Shown here piece by piece: positions 6,579 to 13,642 of a stretch of DNA of 20,429 nucleotides (position 1 is its first letter; each line of letters begins with the position of its first letter). Origin of the DNA: Ruminococcus sp. (GTDB lineage: Bacteria > Bacillota > Clostridia > Oscillospirales > Ruminococcaceae); contig JAIDNR010000219.1 of the NCBI GenBank assembly GCA_029063695.1, positions 1 through 20,429 of the forward strand. Reading direction: 5' to 3'. The position numbers were made by a program, and so were the translations under genes. The notes beneath the pieces are model-generated. The model was not told where the DNA came from. It made no database searches and worked only from the letters and a program-made list of their open reading frames with translations.

Positions 6579-6607
6579 TGTAACGTTTTGTATTTATGAA
6601 TTGTCTA
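6579..6607 (+). promoter_or_regulatory. Possible ECF-type autoregulatory promoter
   Basis: TGTAAC (6579-6584), 17 bases, TGTCTA (6602-6607) resembles Gram-positive ECF promoters (TGTAAC or TGAAAC, 16-17 bases, CGTC/CGAC type). One base of the -10 core differs, and the start would fall almost on the ribosome binding site, so this is weak. Confidence 0.25.
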
Positions 6608-6629
6608 ATAAGTAAAGGGGGTGAAAAAT

Positions 6630-7124
6630 ATGGAGGAGTTCGATGAGGTCTACAGACTTTATGCCGCTGACATTTATCGCTATATACTCAGTTTTAGCCG
6701 GAACGAGACTCTCGCAAAGGATATTTTACAGAACACAATGCTTAAAGCATTCAAAAATATCAATAAATTCAGAGGTGAAAGCAGTATAAAAACGTGGCTT
6801 TTTGGTATTGCTAAAAATGAATATCTTAACAGTATAAGGCGTTCTGATAATAAAAATCTTCCTCTTGATGAAGTATCAGATACTGTAGACGAAAATATTG
6901 AACACAGATTCAGTGACCGTTTTCAGGCTCTTGAAATTCATCGGATGCTCCATGAACTTGATGAACCATACAAGGAAATATTCTCACTGAGAGTATTTGC
7001 AGAACTGAAATTCACTGATATTGGTGAGATATTCGGTAAATCTGAAAACTGGGCAAGAGTTACATTTTACAGAGCAAAAGAAAAAATTATAAAACTACTT
7101 AAAGAACAGGAGGCAAATTTATGA
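6630..7124 (+). CDS. ECF-family RNA polymerase sigma factor
   Basis: Sigma-70 family factor of 164 residues with only regions 2 and 4. Region 2 spans about 2-67 (YRLYAADIYRYILSF; AKDILQNTMLKAF; GESSIKTWLFGIAKNEYLN), and region 4 about 105-155 (ELDEPYKEIFSLRVFAEL; FTDIGEIFGKSENWARVTFYRAKEKI), the latter a helix-turn-helix for the -35 element. A GTG three codons upstream is inside the ribosome binding site; ATG at 6630 lies 6 bases after GGGGGTG and was chosen. It is joined by ATGA overlap to an anti-sigma gene. Its regulon cannot be read from this window; a possible self-recognised promoter lies at 6579-6607. Confidence 0.94.
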   Translation: MEEFDEVYRLYAADIYRYILSFSRNETLAKDILQNTMLKAFKNINKFRGESSIKTWLFGIAKNEYLNSIRRSDNKNLPLDEVSDTVDENIEHRFSDRFQALEIHRMLHELDEPYKEIFSLRVFAELKFTDIGEIFGKSENWARVTFYRAKEKIIKLLKEQEANL

Positions 7125-8245
7125 AATGTGAAATAATTAAAGATTTGATTCCGCTTTCAGCTGAGGGACTTTGCAGTGAGGAGAGCGAAAAAGAAATTAC
7201 TGAACATATCAGAACCTGTGAAACCTGCCGTCTGCTTTATGAAAAATCACCCGAAACAACTTCCGAAGTTCTGCCGATACCTGATGAAAAGGAGACTTTT
7301 AAAAAAGTCAGCTGGGCATTCAGGAAACTTACACTGAAATCGGGAATCACAGCAGTTCTGCTTATTGCAGTACTTGCTGTACTCGGCTGGCTCACATGCG
7401 GACAGAGTGCAAAGTATGACGGAGAAGTAAGCTTTGAATCGATTGTACAGTCGTTTGAGGTGCGGAAGATTGCGAAGTATATCGCAGACGGCAATTTTGA
7501 TTCATACGTCGATTCGATTTCAAATGACAGCAACAGCAATTTATCTCTTGAAACTGCCAATATACTGAAAGAACAGAATAAAAAGAATCTCACTGACACT
7601 TATTTGTCCGCTTACGGCGATACGGAAGTAAAAAGTATCAGCGTGAAGTCATCGTATAGTCTTGATGTTTTATCATCGCCTGATTACAAGAGTACAATCA
7701 GAAATAACATCAGAATTGAATTTGCAGACGGCAGAAGTTTTGAAACGGTTTTATTCAAAAATCCCGACGGTAAATATATCTGTCCCGAACGTTACGTTTC
7801 AAACAGCTTTCTTATTGAAAGCGACAGAATGACATCTGCTGAACAGAAGTTCCATAATGCACTTGCCCATGCAAACAATTGCGATATTTTGTCATCATCA
7901 GGATTTGAATTTACAATCACAAGCAAAGATATAATGAATATATACACGGGTATGTTTCATGAGCAGTACATTGATGATGTAACGGCAGGCAAAAGTGCTT
8001 TTTCCGAAACGGATTTTGATATAACAAATGCGTATTTTTCAGATTACCGCTTTGATGAATTAAAAAATATGCTTTACTATGATTTGATTCTGCTGGCAGA
8101 TGACGGAAAAGGTATTGCTGTTATGATGTCACGCATTTATTATGACTATATGGGACTTTATCCGCCCGAAAAAGACGATATAACAATACACACAGACGGC
8201 TGTACTCCCGAACTTGAACAGGCTTTGTATAATTTCTTTGGTTAA
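7121..8245 (+). CDS. Membrane zinc-finger anti-sigma factor with large extracytoplasmic domain
   Basis: Protein of 374 residues. The N-terminal anti-sigma zinc-binding domain has Cys3 and the HxxxCxxC motif (His29, Cys33, Cys36). One hydrophobic segment (about 75-92; GITAVLLIAVLAVLGWL) anchors it, and the remaining roughly 280 residues would be outside. That outer part (LSLETANILKEQ, IRIEFADGRSFETVLF, ALAHANNCDI, DLILLADDGKGIAVMMSRIYY) was not recognised; it alternates short helices and strands and may be the sensor. Translation starts at an ATG overlapping the sigma stop, with GGAGG 7 bases before. It presumably holds the sigma factor at the membrane until a signal frees it, by analogy with the family. 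Confidence 0.88.
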   Translation: MKCEIIKDLIPLSAEGLCSEESEKEITEHIRTCETCRLLYEKSPETTSEVLPIPDEKETFKKVSWAFRKLTLKSGITAVLLIAVLAVLGWLTCGQSAKYDGEVSFESIVQSFEVRKIAKYIADGNFDSYVDSISNDSNSNLSLETANILKEQNKKNLTDTYLSAYGDTEVKSISVKSSYSLDVLSSPDYKSTIRNNIRIEFADGRSFETVLFKNPDGKYICPERYVSNSFLIESDRMTSAEQKFHNALAHANNCDILSSSGFEFTITSKDIMNIYTGMFHEQYIDDVTAGKSAFSETDFDITNAYFSDYRFDELKNMLYYDLILLADDGKGIAVMMSRIYYDYMGLYPPEKDDITIHTDGCTPELEQALYNFFG

Positions 8246-8251
8246 TAAAAA

Positions 8252-8276
8252 ATCGGACGGCTAAAAACCGTCCGAT
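8252..8276. terminator. Bidirectional intrinsic terminator
   Basis: A perfect 9-bp stem ATCGGACGG/CCGTCCGAT encloses a CTAAAAA loop. AATTTTTT follows rightward and TTTTTTATT leftward, so it serves both the anti-sigma gene and the convergent oxidoreductase operon. Confidence 0.92.
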
Positions 8277-8282
8277 AATTTT

Positions 8283-8816
8283 TTAGCTATTCATGCCAAT
8301 TTCAATAGCACGGAAATTATTGGAAATAAGATGTGCCTTTGAGGGCGGAACTACTTTTTCAATAGCCTCTTTCATGGTATCAAGAGAGAAGATACCTGAT
8401 TCCTTGATAAGCTTGCCGAGAAGAATGATATTTGAACCGCCTTTCAGTCCGTTATCATCAGCAAGCTGTGACGACGGTATAGCGTAAAGTTCAATATCAG
8501 TTCTGTTGCAGTCACATTCAATAAGGGTACTGTCATAGAACACTTTACCGCCTGCTTTTACATCAGTTACGAACTTGTCGAAGGACGGCTGATTCATGGC
8601 AATAAGAATATCGGGAGTAAGCACAAGCGGAGAACCGATTGGTTCGTCGGAAATACATACGGAGCAGTTTGCTGTACCACCACGCATTTCGGGACCGTAG
8701 GACGGAAGCCATGAAAGTTCCTTGTTATCCATAAGTCCGCAGTATGCAAGGATTTTTCCTGCAAAGAGTACACCCTGACCGCCGAATCCTGCTAAAAGAA
8801 TTTCAGTAACAGCCAT
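8283..8816 (-). CDS. 2-oxoacid:ferredoxin oxidoreductase, gamma subunit (VOR/KOR type)
   Basis: Gamma subunit of 177 residues in a CoA-acylating, ferredoxin-reducing 2-oxoacid oxidoreductase. Seen: the N-terminal nucleotide-binding-like GFGGQGVLFAG (10-20), EMRGGTANCSVCIS, and a C-terminal helix PPSKAHLISNNFRAIEIG. The single-domain gamma with separate alpha, beta and delta genes is the four-subunit arrangement of VOR and KOR enzymes. Its ATG overlaps the beta-subunit stop by one base (TAATG), with GGAGGTGA before it. It is the last gene of the operon, closed by the terminator at 8252-8276. VOR is preferred over 2-oxoglutarate specificity only by overall resemblance of the cluster. Confidence 0.9.
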   Translation of the reverse strand: MAVTEILLAGFGGQGVLFAGKILAYCGLMDNKELSWLPSYGPEMRGGTANCSVCISDEPIGSPLVLTPDILIAMNQPSFDKFVTDVKAGGKVFYDSTLIECDCNRTDIELYAIPSSQLADDNGLKGGSNIILLGKLIKESGIFSLDTMKEAIEKVVPPSKAHLISNNFRAIEIGMNS

Positions 8817-9565
8817 TATTCGTCACCTCCTGTAGTATCCTTGTAAACGCCCAGCGGATAGTATGGTATCATTTCGTCCTGAAGTCTCTTTAAAGCCTCA
8901 ACAGGAGTAAGACCCCAGTTGGTCGGGCAGGTTGAGAGAACTTCAACAATAGAAAATCCCTTTTTAGCTTTCTGATTTTCAAAAGCCTTACGGATTGCCT
9001 TTTTTGCTTCACGGATATGCGGAACGGAATCCACAGCTACACGGTGAGCATAAGCAGTACCTGTAAGAGTTGAGAGCATTTCGCACACACGTACAGGATA
9101 GCCTGCAAGCTGAGGGTCACGTCCGAAAGGAGTTGTCTGTGTAACCTGACCGGGAAGCGTTGTGGGAGCCATCTGTCCGCCTGTCATGCCATAGATAGTG
9201 TTGTTGATGAAGATGATTACAATATTTTCTCCTCTTGTTGCGGAGTGAACAGTTTCGGCAGTACCAATAGCGGCAAGGTCTCCGTCGCCCTGATATGTAA
9301 ATACAAACTTATCGGGATTTGTTCTCTTTACTCCTGTTGCAACGGCAGGAGCTCTGCCGTGCGGAGCTTCAATCATGTCACAGCCGAAATAATCGTAAGC
9401 CATAACAGAACAGCCTACAGGGCATACACCGATTGTATCGCCCTCAATTCCCATTTCGTCAAGAACTTCACAGATAAGTCTGTGAACGATTCCGTGAGTA
9501 CAGCCGGGACAGTAGTGCATAGGCACATCAAGCAGTGATTTCGGTCTTTCAAATACAACAGCCAT
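8816..9565 (-). CDS. 2-oxoacid:ferredoxin oxidoreductase, beta (thiamine-pyrophosphate) subunit
   Basis: TPP-binding catalytic subunit of 249 residues. Cys19 and Cys22 (YCPGC) and Cys48/Cys52 are in the positions used in this family for a 4Fe-4S cluster near the active site. The TPP/Mg site is GDGD (93-96) followed by NNTIYGMTGGQ (121-131). The start overlaps the alpha stop by one base (TAATG), and GGAGG is inside the alpha gene's last codons, so subunits are made in step. It takes electrons from decarboxylated 2-oxoacids and passes them to the ferredoxin subunit encoded upstream. Confidence 0.93.
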   Translation of the reverse strand: MAVVFERPKSLLDVPMHYCPGCTHGIVHRLICEVLDEMGIEGDTIGVCPVGCSVMAYDYFGCDMIEAPHGRAPAVATGVKRTNPDKFVFTYQGDGDLAAIGTAETVHSATRGENIVIIFINNTIYGMTGGQMAPTTLPGQVTQTTPFGRDPQLAGYPVRVCEMLSTLTGTAYAHRVAVDSVPHIREAKKAIRKAFENQKAKKGFSIVEVLSTCPTNWGLTPVEALKRLQDEMIPYYPLGVYKDTTGGDE

Positions 9566-10644
9566 TATAAAGCACCTCCAACTTTCTTGATTTGCTCCAA
9601 TACTTCAGCAGGAGTGGGAATGACACCGCCTGTGCGTCCGTAGAACTCAACAGGCTTGGAGCAGTTGATTGCAAGTTTAATGTCATCAATCATCTGTCCC
9701 ATTGACATTTCAACGCTGAGAAGCTTCTTTGCATTTTCTGATGCTTTGTTGATTTCTTTCACTGGGAACGGGAAAAGAGTTTTCGGACGGAAAAGTCCCG
9801 CTTTTATTCCCATATCCCTTGCGGAATTTACAGCGGATTTCACGACTCTCGCCGTTGCGCCGAAAGCACAGAGAAGTATATCACAGTCCTCTGTGAGATA
9901 AAGTTCGGCATCTGTTTCGTTTGCTTTGATAGTCTCGTATCTCTTGAAACGCTCCGTAACCGAGTTTTCGAGTTCATCGGGCTTAAGATAAAGTGAATTG
10001 ATGATATGATGTTCACGCTTTTTGCCGTGACCGTTTGCAGTCCAGCCGCTTTTGTCGTGGGAGTCAGCGTTGATTTCGGGGAATGAAACGGGTTCCATCA
10101 TCTGACCGAGCAGACCGTCGGCAAGAATCATTGCAGGAACTCTGTATTCATCAGCCTTGTCGAATGCCTTTACAACCATGTCAACCATTTCCTGAACGGA
10201 AGCAGGTGCAAATACGAGAATATGGAAATCGCCGTGACCAAGAGCCTTTGTAGCCTGCCAGTAGTCCGCCTGAGAAGGCTGTATACCGCCGAGACCCGGA
10301 CCGCCTCGCTGTACGTTGATGATTACGGCAGGAACGTCCGAGCCTGCAAGATATGAGATACCCTCGCTTTTGAGTGAAAGTCCGGGAGAAGATGAAGATG
10401 TCATGGCACGTACACCTGTTGACGCTGCACCGAGAACCATGTTTATAGCGGCAATTTCGGATTCTGCCTGTAAGAATACACCGCCTGCCTTGTGCATACG
10501 TTTAGCCATATATGCGGCAAGTTCAGTCTGAGGAGTAATGGGATAGCCGAAGAAGCACTTACAGCCTGCACGGATAGCAGCTTCTGCGAGAGCTTCATTG
10601 CCTTTCATAAGATTTCTTTCCAAAGCTTTTACAGCTCCTTTCAT
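9565..10644 (-). CDS. vorB: 2-oxoacid:ferredoxin oxidoreductase, alpha subunit (VorB-like)
   Basis: Alpha subunit of 359 residues carrying the pyrimidine-binding and transketolase C-terminal-like domains. Motifs: GYPITPQTE (33-41), a SSSSPGLSLKSEG stretch, NVQRGGPGLGG, a QADYW element, and a C-terminal FYGRTGGVIPTP. It resembles clostridial VorB (3-methyl-2-oxobutanoate dehydrogenase), which acts on valine, leucine and isoleucine 2-oxoacids; substrate choice is not proven by motifs. The ATG at 10644 directly follows the ferredoxin stop (TAAATG) but has no ribosome binding site. AAAGGAG lies a few bases after it and could instead serve a TTG at 10623 or, less likely, the ATG at 10608 (MKGNEAL). 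Confidence 0.9.
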   Translation of the reverse strand: MKGAVKALERNLMKGNEALAEAAIRAGCKCFFGYPITPQTELAAYMAKRMHKAGGVFLQAESEIAAINMVLGAASTGVRAMTSSSSPGLSLKSEGISYLAGSDVPAVIINVQRGGPGLGGIQPSQADYWQATKALGHGDFHILVFAPASVQEMVDMVVKAFDKADEYRVPAMILADGLLGQMMEPVSFPEINADSHDKSGWTANGHGKKREHHIINSLYLKPDELENSVTERFKRYETIKANETDAELYLTEDCDILLCAFGATARVVKSAVNSARDMGIKAGLFRPKTLFPFPVKEINKASENAKKLLSVEMSMGQMIDDIKLAINCSKPVEFYGRTGGVIPTPAEVLEQIKKVGGAL

Positions 10645-10854
10645 TTATTTTTCAATAATTATTGCACAGTCGGGACACATCATGGCACACATTGCACAGC
10701 CGATGCAGGAATTTCCGTCAGTGCATACAGCATAGAAATATCCTTTTTTGTTACGTTTCTCTTTCTGTAATTCAACGATTTTTTTCGGACAAGCAGTAGT
10801 GCAGAGACCACAGCCCTTACAGCGTTCGGTTATAACAGTCATCTTTGCCAAATT
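10645..10854 (-). CDS. Two-cluster 4Fe-4S ferredoxin, delta subunit of the oxidoreductase
   Basis: Ferredoxin-like subunit of 69 residues with two CxxCxxCxxxCP motifs: CKGCGLCTTACP near the N-terminus and CIGCAMCAMMCP near the C-terminus, so two 4Fe-4S clusters. It would carry electrons from the beta subunit to free ferredoxin. Start choice: a GTG at 10863 overlaps the ribosome binding site AAAGGTGG. A TTG at 10854 sits about 8 bases after it and yields MAKMTVITERCKGC, the usual N-terminus of this family; ATG at 10842 is too far. It follows the ATPase gene by fewer than 30 bases in the same transcript. Confidence 0.88.
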   Translation of the reverse strand, partial: NLAKMTVITERCKGCGLCTTACPKKIVELQKEKRNKKGYFYAVCTDGNSCIGCAMCAMMCPDCAIIIEK

Positions 10855-10881
10855 AAACACCACCTTTCAAATCAGGAATTA

Positions 10882-11541
10882 TCATAAATCCCATAAAGCC
10901 TTTACATAAACATTTATCGGGAAAATATCGGGCATATCAATAAGTTCGCATATTTCATACGGACAGGTTGTGAAAGCAAGCGGAAGTCCCGTTATCTGAG
11001 ATACTTTTCGGGCAAAATCGGTTGATTTTTTAATAATTCCTGCGGTTGTTTCACGTCCGAGATTTGTATTGTTGACAATAGCCGTGTGTTTCATTCGTGC
11101 GGCGGATTCAATTTCGTACATGAGTTTTACGGCGTCTGCGGCTTTTTCTGTGAGATAACGTCTCTGATTGATAACATAGAGCATATCCATATCATCTTTG
11201 TAACGTGAGAGCGCGTCTGCAAACCTGCCGAGAGCGAATGCACCTGCATCATCACCGCCCACATCAATTATAAGGCAGTCCTCATTCATTGCAAGCTGTT
11301 CAATATCGAACTGTATCGACGGTACATCGAGATTGCTGTTTGCGAAATCAGGTGCAATAAGTTTTACACCGATACTTTCAAAGTAATCCTTGAAATCAGC
11401 AGTTCTGAAATAAGGATTGACCAAATCCAAATCGACAACAGCAACGGATTTTCCCTCATTAGATGCATCGGCGGCGAGATTTACAGAAAGATTTGTCTTT
11501 CCGCTTCCGTAATGACCTGTAACAACAGTAATTTTTTTCAT
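10882..11541 (-). CDS. ParA/MinD-like P-loop ATPase linked to the oxidoreductase operon
   Basis: ATPase of 219 residues. The P-loop is GHYGSGKTN (9-17), followed by VVDLDLVNPYFRT (36-48) and a Walker B-like LIIDVGGDDAG (90-100). It looks like the SIMIBI class, but the signature lysine of the deviant Walker A (KGGxGKT) is replaced by His10, so ParA-style action should not be assumed. An in-frame ATG 26 codons upstream would fall on the promoter; ATG at 11541 follows AAGAGG by 8 bases and was chosen. First gene of the oxidoreductase operon. Its role is unknown; cluster delivery or enzyme activation would fit the context, by loose analogy with Mrp/NifH-type ATPases. Confidence 0.82.
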   Translation of the reverse strand: MKKITVVTGHYGSGKTNLSVNLAADASNEGKSVAVVDLDLVNPYFRTADFKDYFESIGVKLIAPDFANSNLDVPSIQFDIEQLAMNEDCLIIDVGGDDAGAFALGRFADALSRYKDDMDMLYVINQRRYLTEKAADAVKLMYEIESAARMKHTAIVNNTNLGRETTAGIIKKSTDFARKVSQITGLPLAFTTCPYEICELIDMPDIFPINVYVKALWDL

Positions 11542-11590
11542 ATATATAACCTCTTGAAACGAAGTGACGGCATAAGACCGCCTTATTTTT

Positions 11591-11619
11591 ATTATAGCAC
11601 TTATGATGTGTAAATGCAA
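11591..11619 (-). promoter_or_regulatory. Promoter of the ATPase-oxidoreductase operon
   Basis: Minus strand: TTGCAT (plus 11614-11619), 17 bases, TATAAT (plus 11591-11596), with an extended -10 TGC. The predicted start is near 11584. The short leader can form a weak GGCGG/CCGTC hairpin before the ribosome binding site. Confidence 0.82.
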
Positions 11620-11651
11620 TATTTAATTAGAGTGTACTAACAAAAATATAG

Positions 11652-11683
11652 AAAAAATCCCCGATGTAAAAATCAGGGATTTT
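11652..11683 (-). terminator. Intrinsic terminator of the fatty acid operon
   Basis: In the leftward direction AAAATCCCTGAT pairs with ATCGGGGATTTT (12 positions, one G-T) around a 6-base loop, ending in a run of six Ts. It lies 15 bases after acpP, and separates the fab/acc operon from the downstream VOR-type operon. Confidence 0.9.
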
Positions 11684-11697
11684 CTGTGCAGTTGAAA

Positions 11698-11934
11698 TTA
11701 TTCAGCATCAGTATTCTTTTCAACGTAAGCAACGATGTCGCCTACAGTCTTGATACTTTCAACAGCCTCATCAGGGATAGAGAGGTCATATTCATCTTCG
11801 ATTGTCTGGATAAGGTCAACGATGTCGAGTGAATCTGCACCAAGGTCTTCCTGAATGTTTGAATCGGGAGTAACAATGTTCTCCTCAACGCCGAGCTGGT
11901 CAACGACGATTTCTTTGATTTTGTCAAAAATCAT
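11698..11934 (-). CDS. acpP: Acyl carrier protein
   Basis: ACP of 78 residues, standard length, acidic. Ser35 in GADSLDIVDL carries the 4'-phosphopantetheine arm. An ATG 16 codons upstream overlaps the accA end but lacks a ribosome binding site; the ATG at 11934 follows GGAGG by 8 bases. It is the last gene of the operon, whereas in many Firmicutes acpP lies near fabH or before fabF. The last position, directly before the terminator, may help give the abundant ACP a stable short 3' message; that is inference. Confidence 0.95.
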   Translation of the reverse strand: MIFDKIKEIVVDQLGVEENIVTPDSNIQEDLGADSLDIVDLIQTIEDEYDLSIPDEAVESIKTVGDIVAYVEKNTDAE

Positions 11935-11978
11935 GATAGTTTCCTCCATAAATTTATTTATAATATCCAAATCGGGAC

Positions 11979-12785
11979 TCATTCTGTGAACTCACCGATT
12001 TTCCTAAACTTAGTATAGCGTTCTTTAAGCAATTCGTCAATAGGTTTTTGACATTTTTCTTCAATTTTGAGTGACAAATATTCTTTAATATTTTCGGAAA
12101 TTTTGTCTAAATCGTTATGTGCCCCCCCAAGAGGTTCCTCGATTATTGTCTCAGCAACTCCCAGACGCACCATATCTTCTGCCGTAACCTGCATGATGTT
12201 GCAGGCTTCCTGTTCACGTGAAGCGTCTTTCCAGAGAATACTTGCAAAGCCACGGGGAGACACAACAGAATACTGTGCATTTTCGAGCATGGCGAGTTCA
12301 TCGCATACGCCGAGAGCAAGTGCGCCGCCGCTTCCTGCTTCTCCGAGAACGATTGATATAATGGGTGTTCTCAGCGTCATAAATTCGGCAATATTCTTTG
12401 CAATAGCTTCACCCTGTCCACGTTCCTCAGCCGCCATACCTGCATTGGCACCAGGAGTATCAATAAAGCAGATAACGGGTCTGTGGAATTTCTCAGCCTG
12501 TTTAGCAAGTCTCAGGGCTTTTCTGTAGCCTTCAGGCAGAGGCATTGCAAAATTGCAGTCCTTGTTTTCGTTTATATTCCTGCCCTTGACCTGTGCAATT
12601 ACAGTTACAGGTGTATTGTTGAGCTTTGCAATACCGCCCATTATCGCATGGTCATCGCCGTAATGACGGTCGCCGTGCATTTCATAGAAATCCGTAAAAA
12701 TAAGAGGAATATAGTCTCTTATGGTAGGTCTGCCCTTTGTGTGTACTATAGCAAGACGTTCCCATGCTGTTTTATTGTTTTCCAA
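11979..12785 (-). CDS. accA: Acetyl-CoA carboxylase carboxyltransferase subunit alpha
   Basis: Carboxyltransferase alpha of 268 residues, which with AccD moves CO2 from carboxybiotin to acetyl-CoA. Crotonase-fold motifs: HGDRHYGDD, IDTPGANAGMAAEERGQGEAI, LGEAGSGGALALG and VVSPRGFASILWKD. It is about 50 residues shorter than the E. coli protein, missing the N-terminal helical part. It starts at TTG (12785): AAGGAGG in the last accD codons is 8 bases upstream, and no ATG is suitably placed. A run of seven Gs on the coding strand (plus 12122-12128) encodes part of PLGGAH and could be slippage-prone. Confidence 0.94.
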   Translation of the reverse strand: MENNKTAWERLAIVHTKGRPTIRDYIPLIFTDFYEMHGDRHYGDDHAIMGGIAKLNNTPVTVIAQVKGRNINENKDCNFAMPLPEGYRKALRLAKQAEKFHRPVICFIDTPGANAGMAAEERGQGEAIAKNIAEFMTLRTPIISIVLGEAGSGGALALGVCDELAMLENAQYSVVSPRGFASILWKDASREQEACNIMQVTAEDMVRLGVAETIIEEPLGGAHNDLDKISENIKEYLSLKIEEKCQKPIDELLKERYTKFRKIGEFTE

Positions 12786-12788
12786 AGC

Positions 12789-13628
12789 TCAGACCTCCTT
12801 TGAATATCCGTGTAATTCAAGCAGGTGTGCAAGGGTACTGCGGAGCTTTTTACGCTCGACAATCATATCAATAAAGCCCTTTTCCTGCATAAATTCAGCA
12901 AGCTGAAAATCTTCGGGGAGACGCTGTTTCATAGTGCTTTCAATAACACGTCTGCCTGCGAATCCTATAAGAATTTTGGGTTCGGCTATGATTATATCGC
13001 CAAGTGAAGCAAAACTTGCCGTAACACCGCCCGTTGTCGGGTCTGTGAGTACTGTTGTGTAAAGTCCGCCCATATCACTGTGAAGTTTTACAGCTCCCGA
13101 AGTTTTAGCCATCTGCATGAGTGAGACAATGCCTTCCTGCATTCTTGCACCGCCAGAAGCCGTAAACATGATTACGGGCAGATTATGTTCTGTGGCATAC
13201 TCGAATGCCCTTGTAATCTTCTCGCCGACGACAGAACCCATGGAAGCCATCATATAGCGTGAATCCATAACGCCGATAACCGTTCTGATACCTCTGATAT
13301 TTGCAGTACCTGTTATAATTGCGTCCTTAAGACCCGTGGAATCTCTGAGTTCCTGCTGTTTCTGCTGATATTCTGGAAAATTTATCGGGTCACAGCTTAT
13401 CATTTCACTGTCAAACTCATTGAAACTTCCCTTGTCAACTGTCATGGCGATTCTGTCGGGAGCTGAAAGTCTGCCGTGATAATTGCAGTTCGGGCATACT
13501 CTTTGCAGTTCCTCATAGCGTGCAAGAGTTACAATGCTCTGACATCTCGGGCATTTGAAAGACGGTACTGTTTCGTCCTGATTTCCGTTGAAACGGAGTT
13601 TCACAACATTGAAAAAATCATCAAACAT
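12789..13628 (-). CDS. accD: Acetyl-CoA carboxylase carboxyltransferase subunit beta
   Basis: Carboxyltransferase beta of 279 residues. The N-terminal four-cysteine zinc ribbon is intact (Cys26, Cys29, Cys45, Cys48; CPRC and CPNC). The crotonase-fold body shows FTASGGARMQEGIVSLMQM and DPTTGGVTASFASLGDI, the acyl-CoA binding and oxyanion regions. ATG at 13628 follows a modest AAGGCGG. It is 14 bases after accC and almost abuts accA, as expected for two halves of one enzyme. Confidence 0.95.
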   Translation of the reverse strand: MFDDFFNVVKLRFNGNQDETVPSFKCPRCQSIVTLARYEELQRVCPNCNYHGRLSAPDRIAMTVDKGSFNEFDSEMISCDPINFPEYQQKQQELRDSTGLKDAIITGTANIRGIRTVIGVMDSRYMMASMGSVVGEKITRAFEYATEHNLPVIMFTASGGARMQEGIVSLMQMAKTSGAVKLHSDMGGLYTTVLTDPTTGGVTASFASLGDIIIAEPKILIGFAGRRVIESTMKQRLPEDFQLAEFMQEKGFIDMIVERKKLRSTLAHLLELHGYSKEV

Positions 13629-13642
13629 CTGTATTCACCGCC

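Noticed and set aside
8283..10854. Assigning the oxidoreductase as 2-oxoglutarate (KorABCD) or pyruvate type
   Set aside because: Pyruvate enzymes in Clostridia are usually a single fused chain. KOR cannot be excluded, but the alpha subunit looks more like VorB, so VOR type was kept with that reservation.
12067..12528. Open frame of 153 residues on the plus strand opposite accA
   Set aside because: Long only because the codon use of accA leaves few antisense stops; low-complexity Ser/Ala/Pro content and no start signals.
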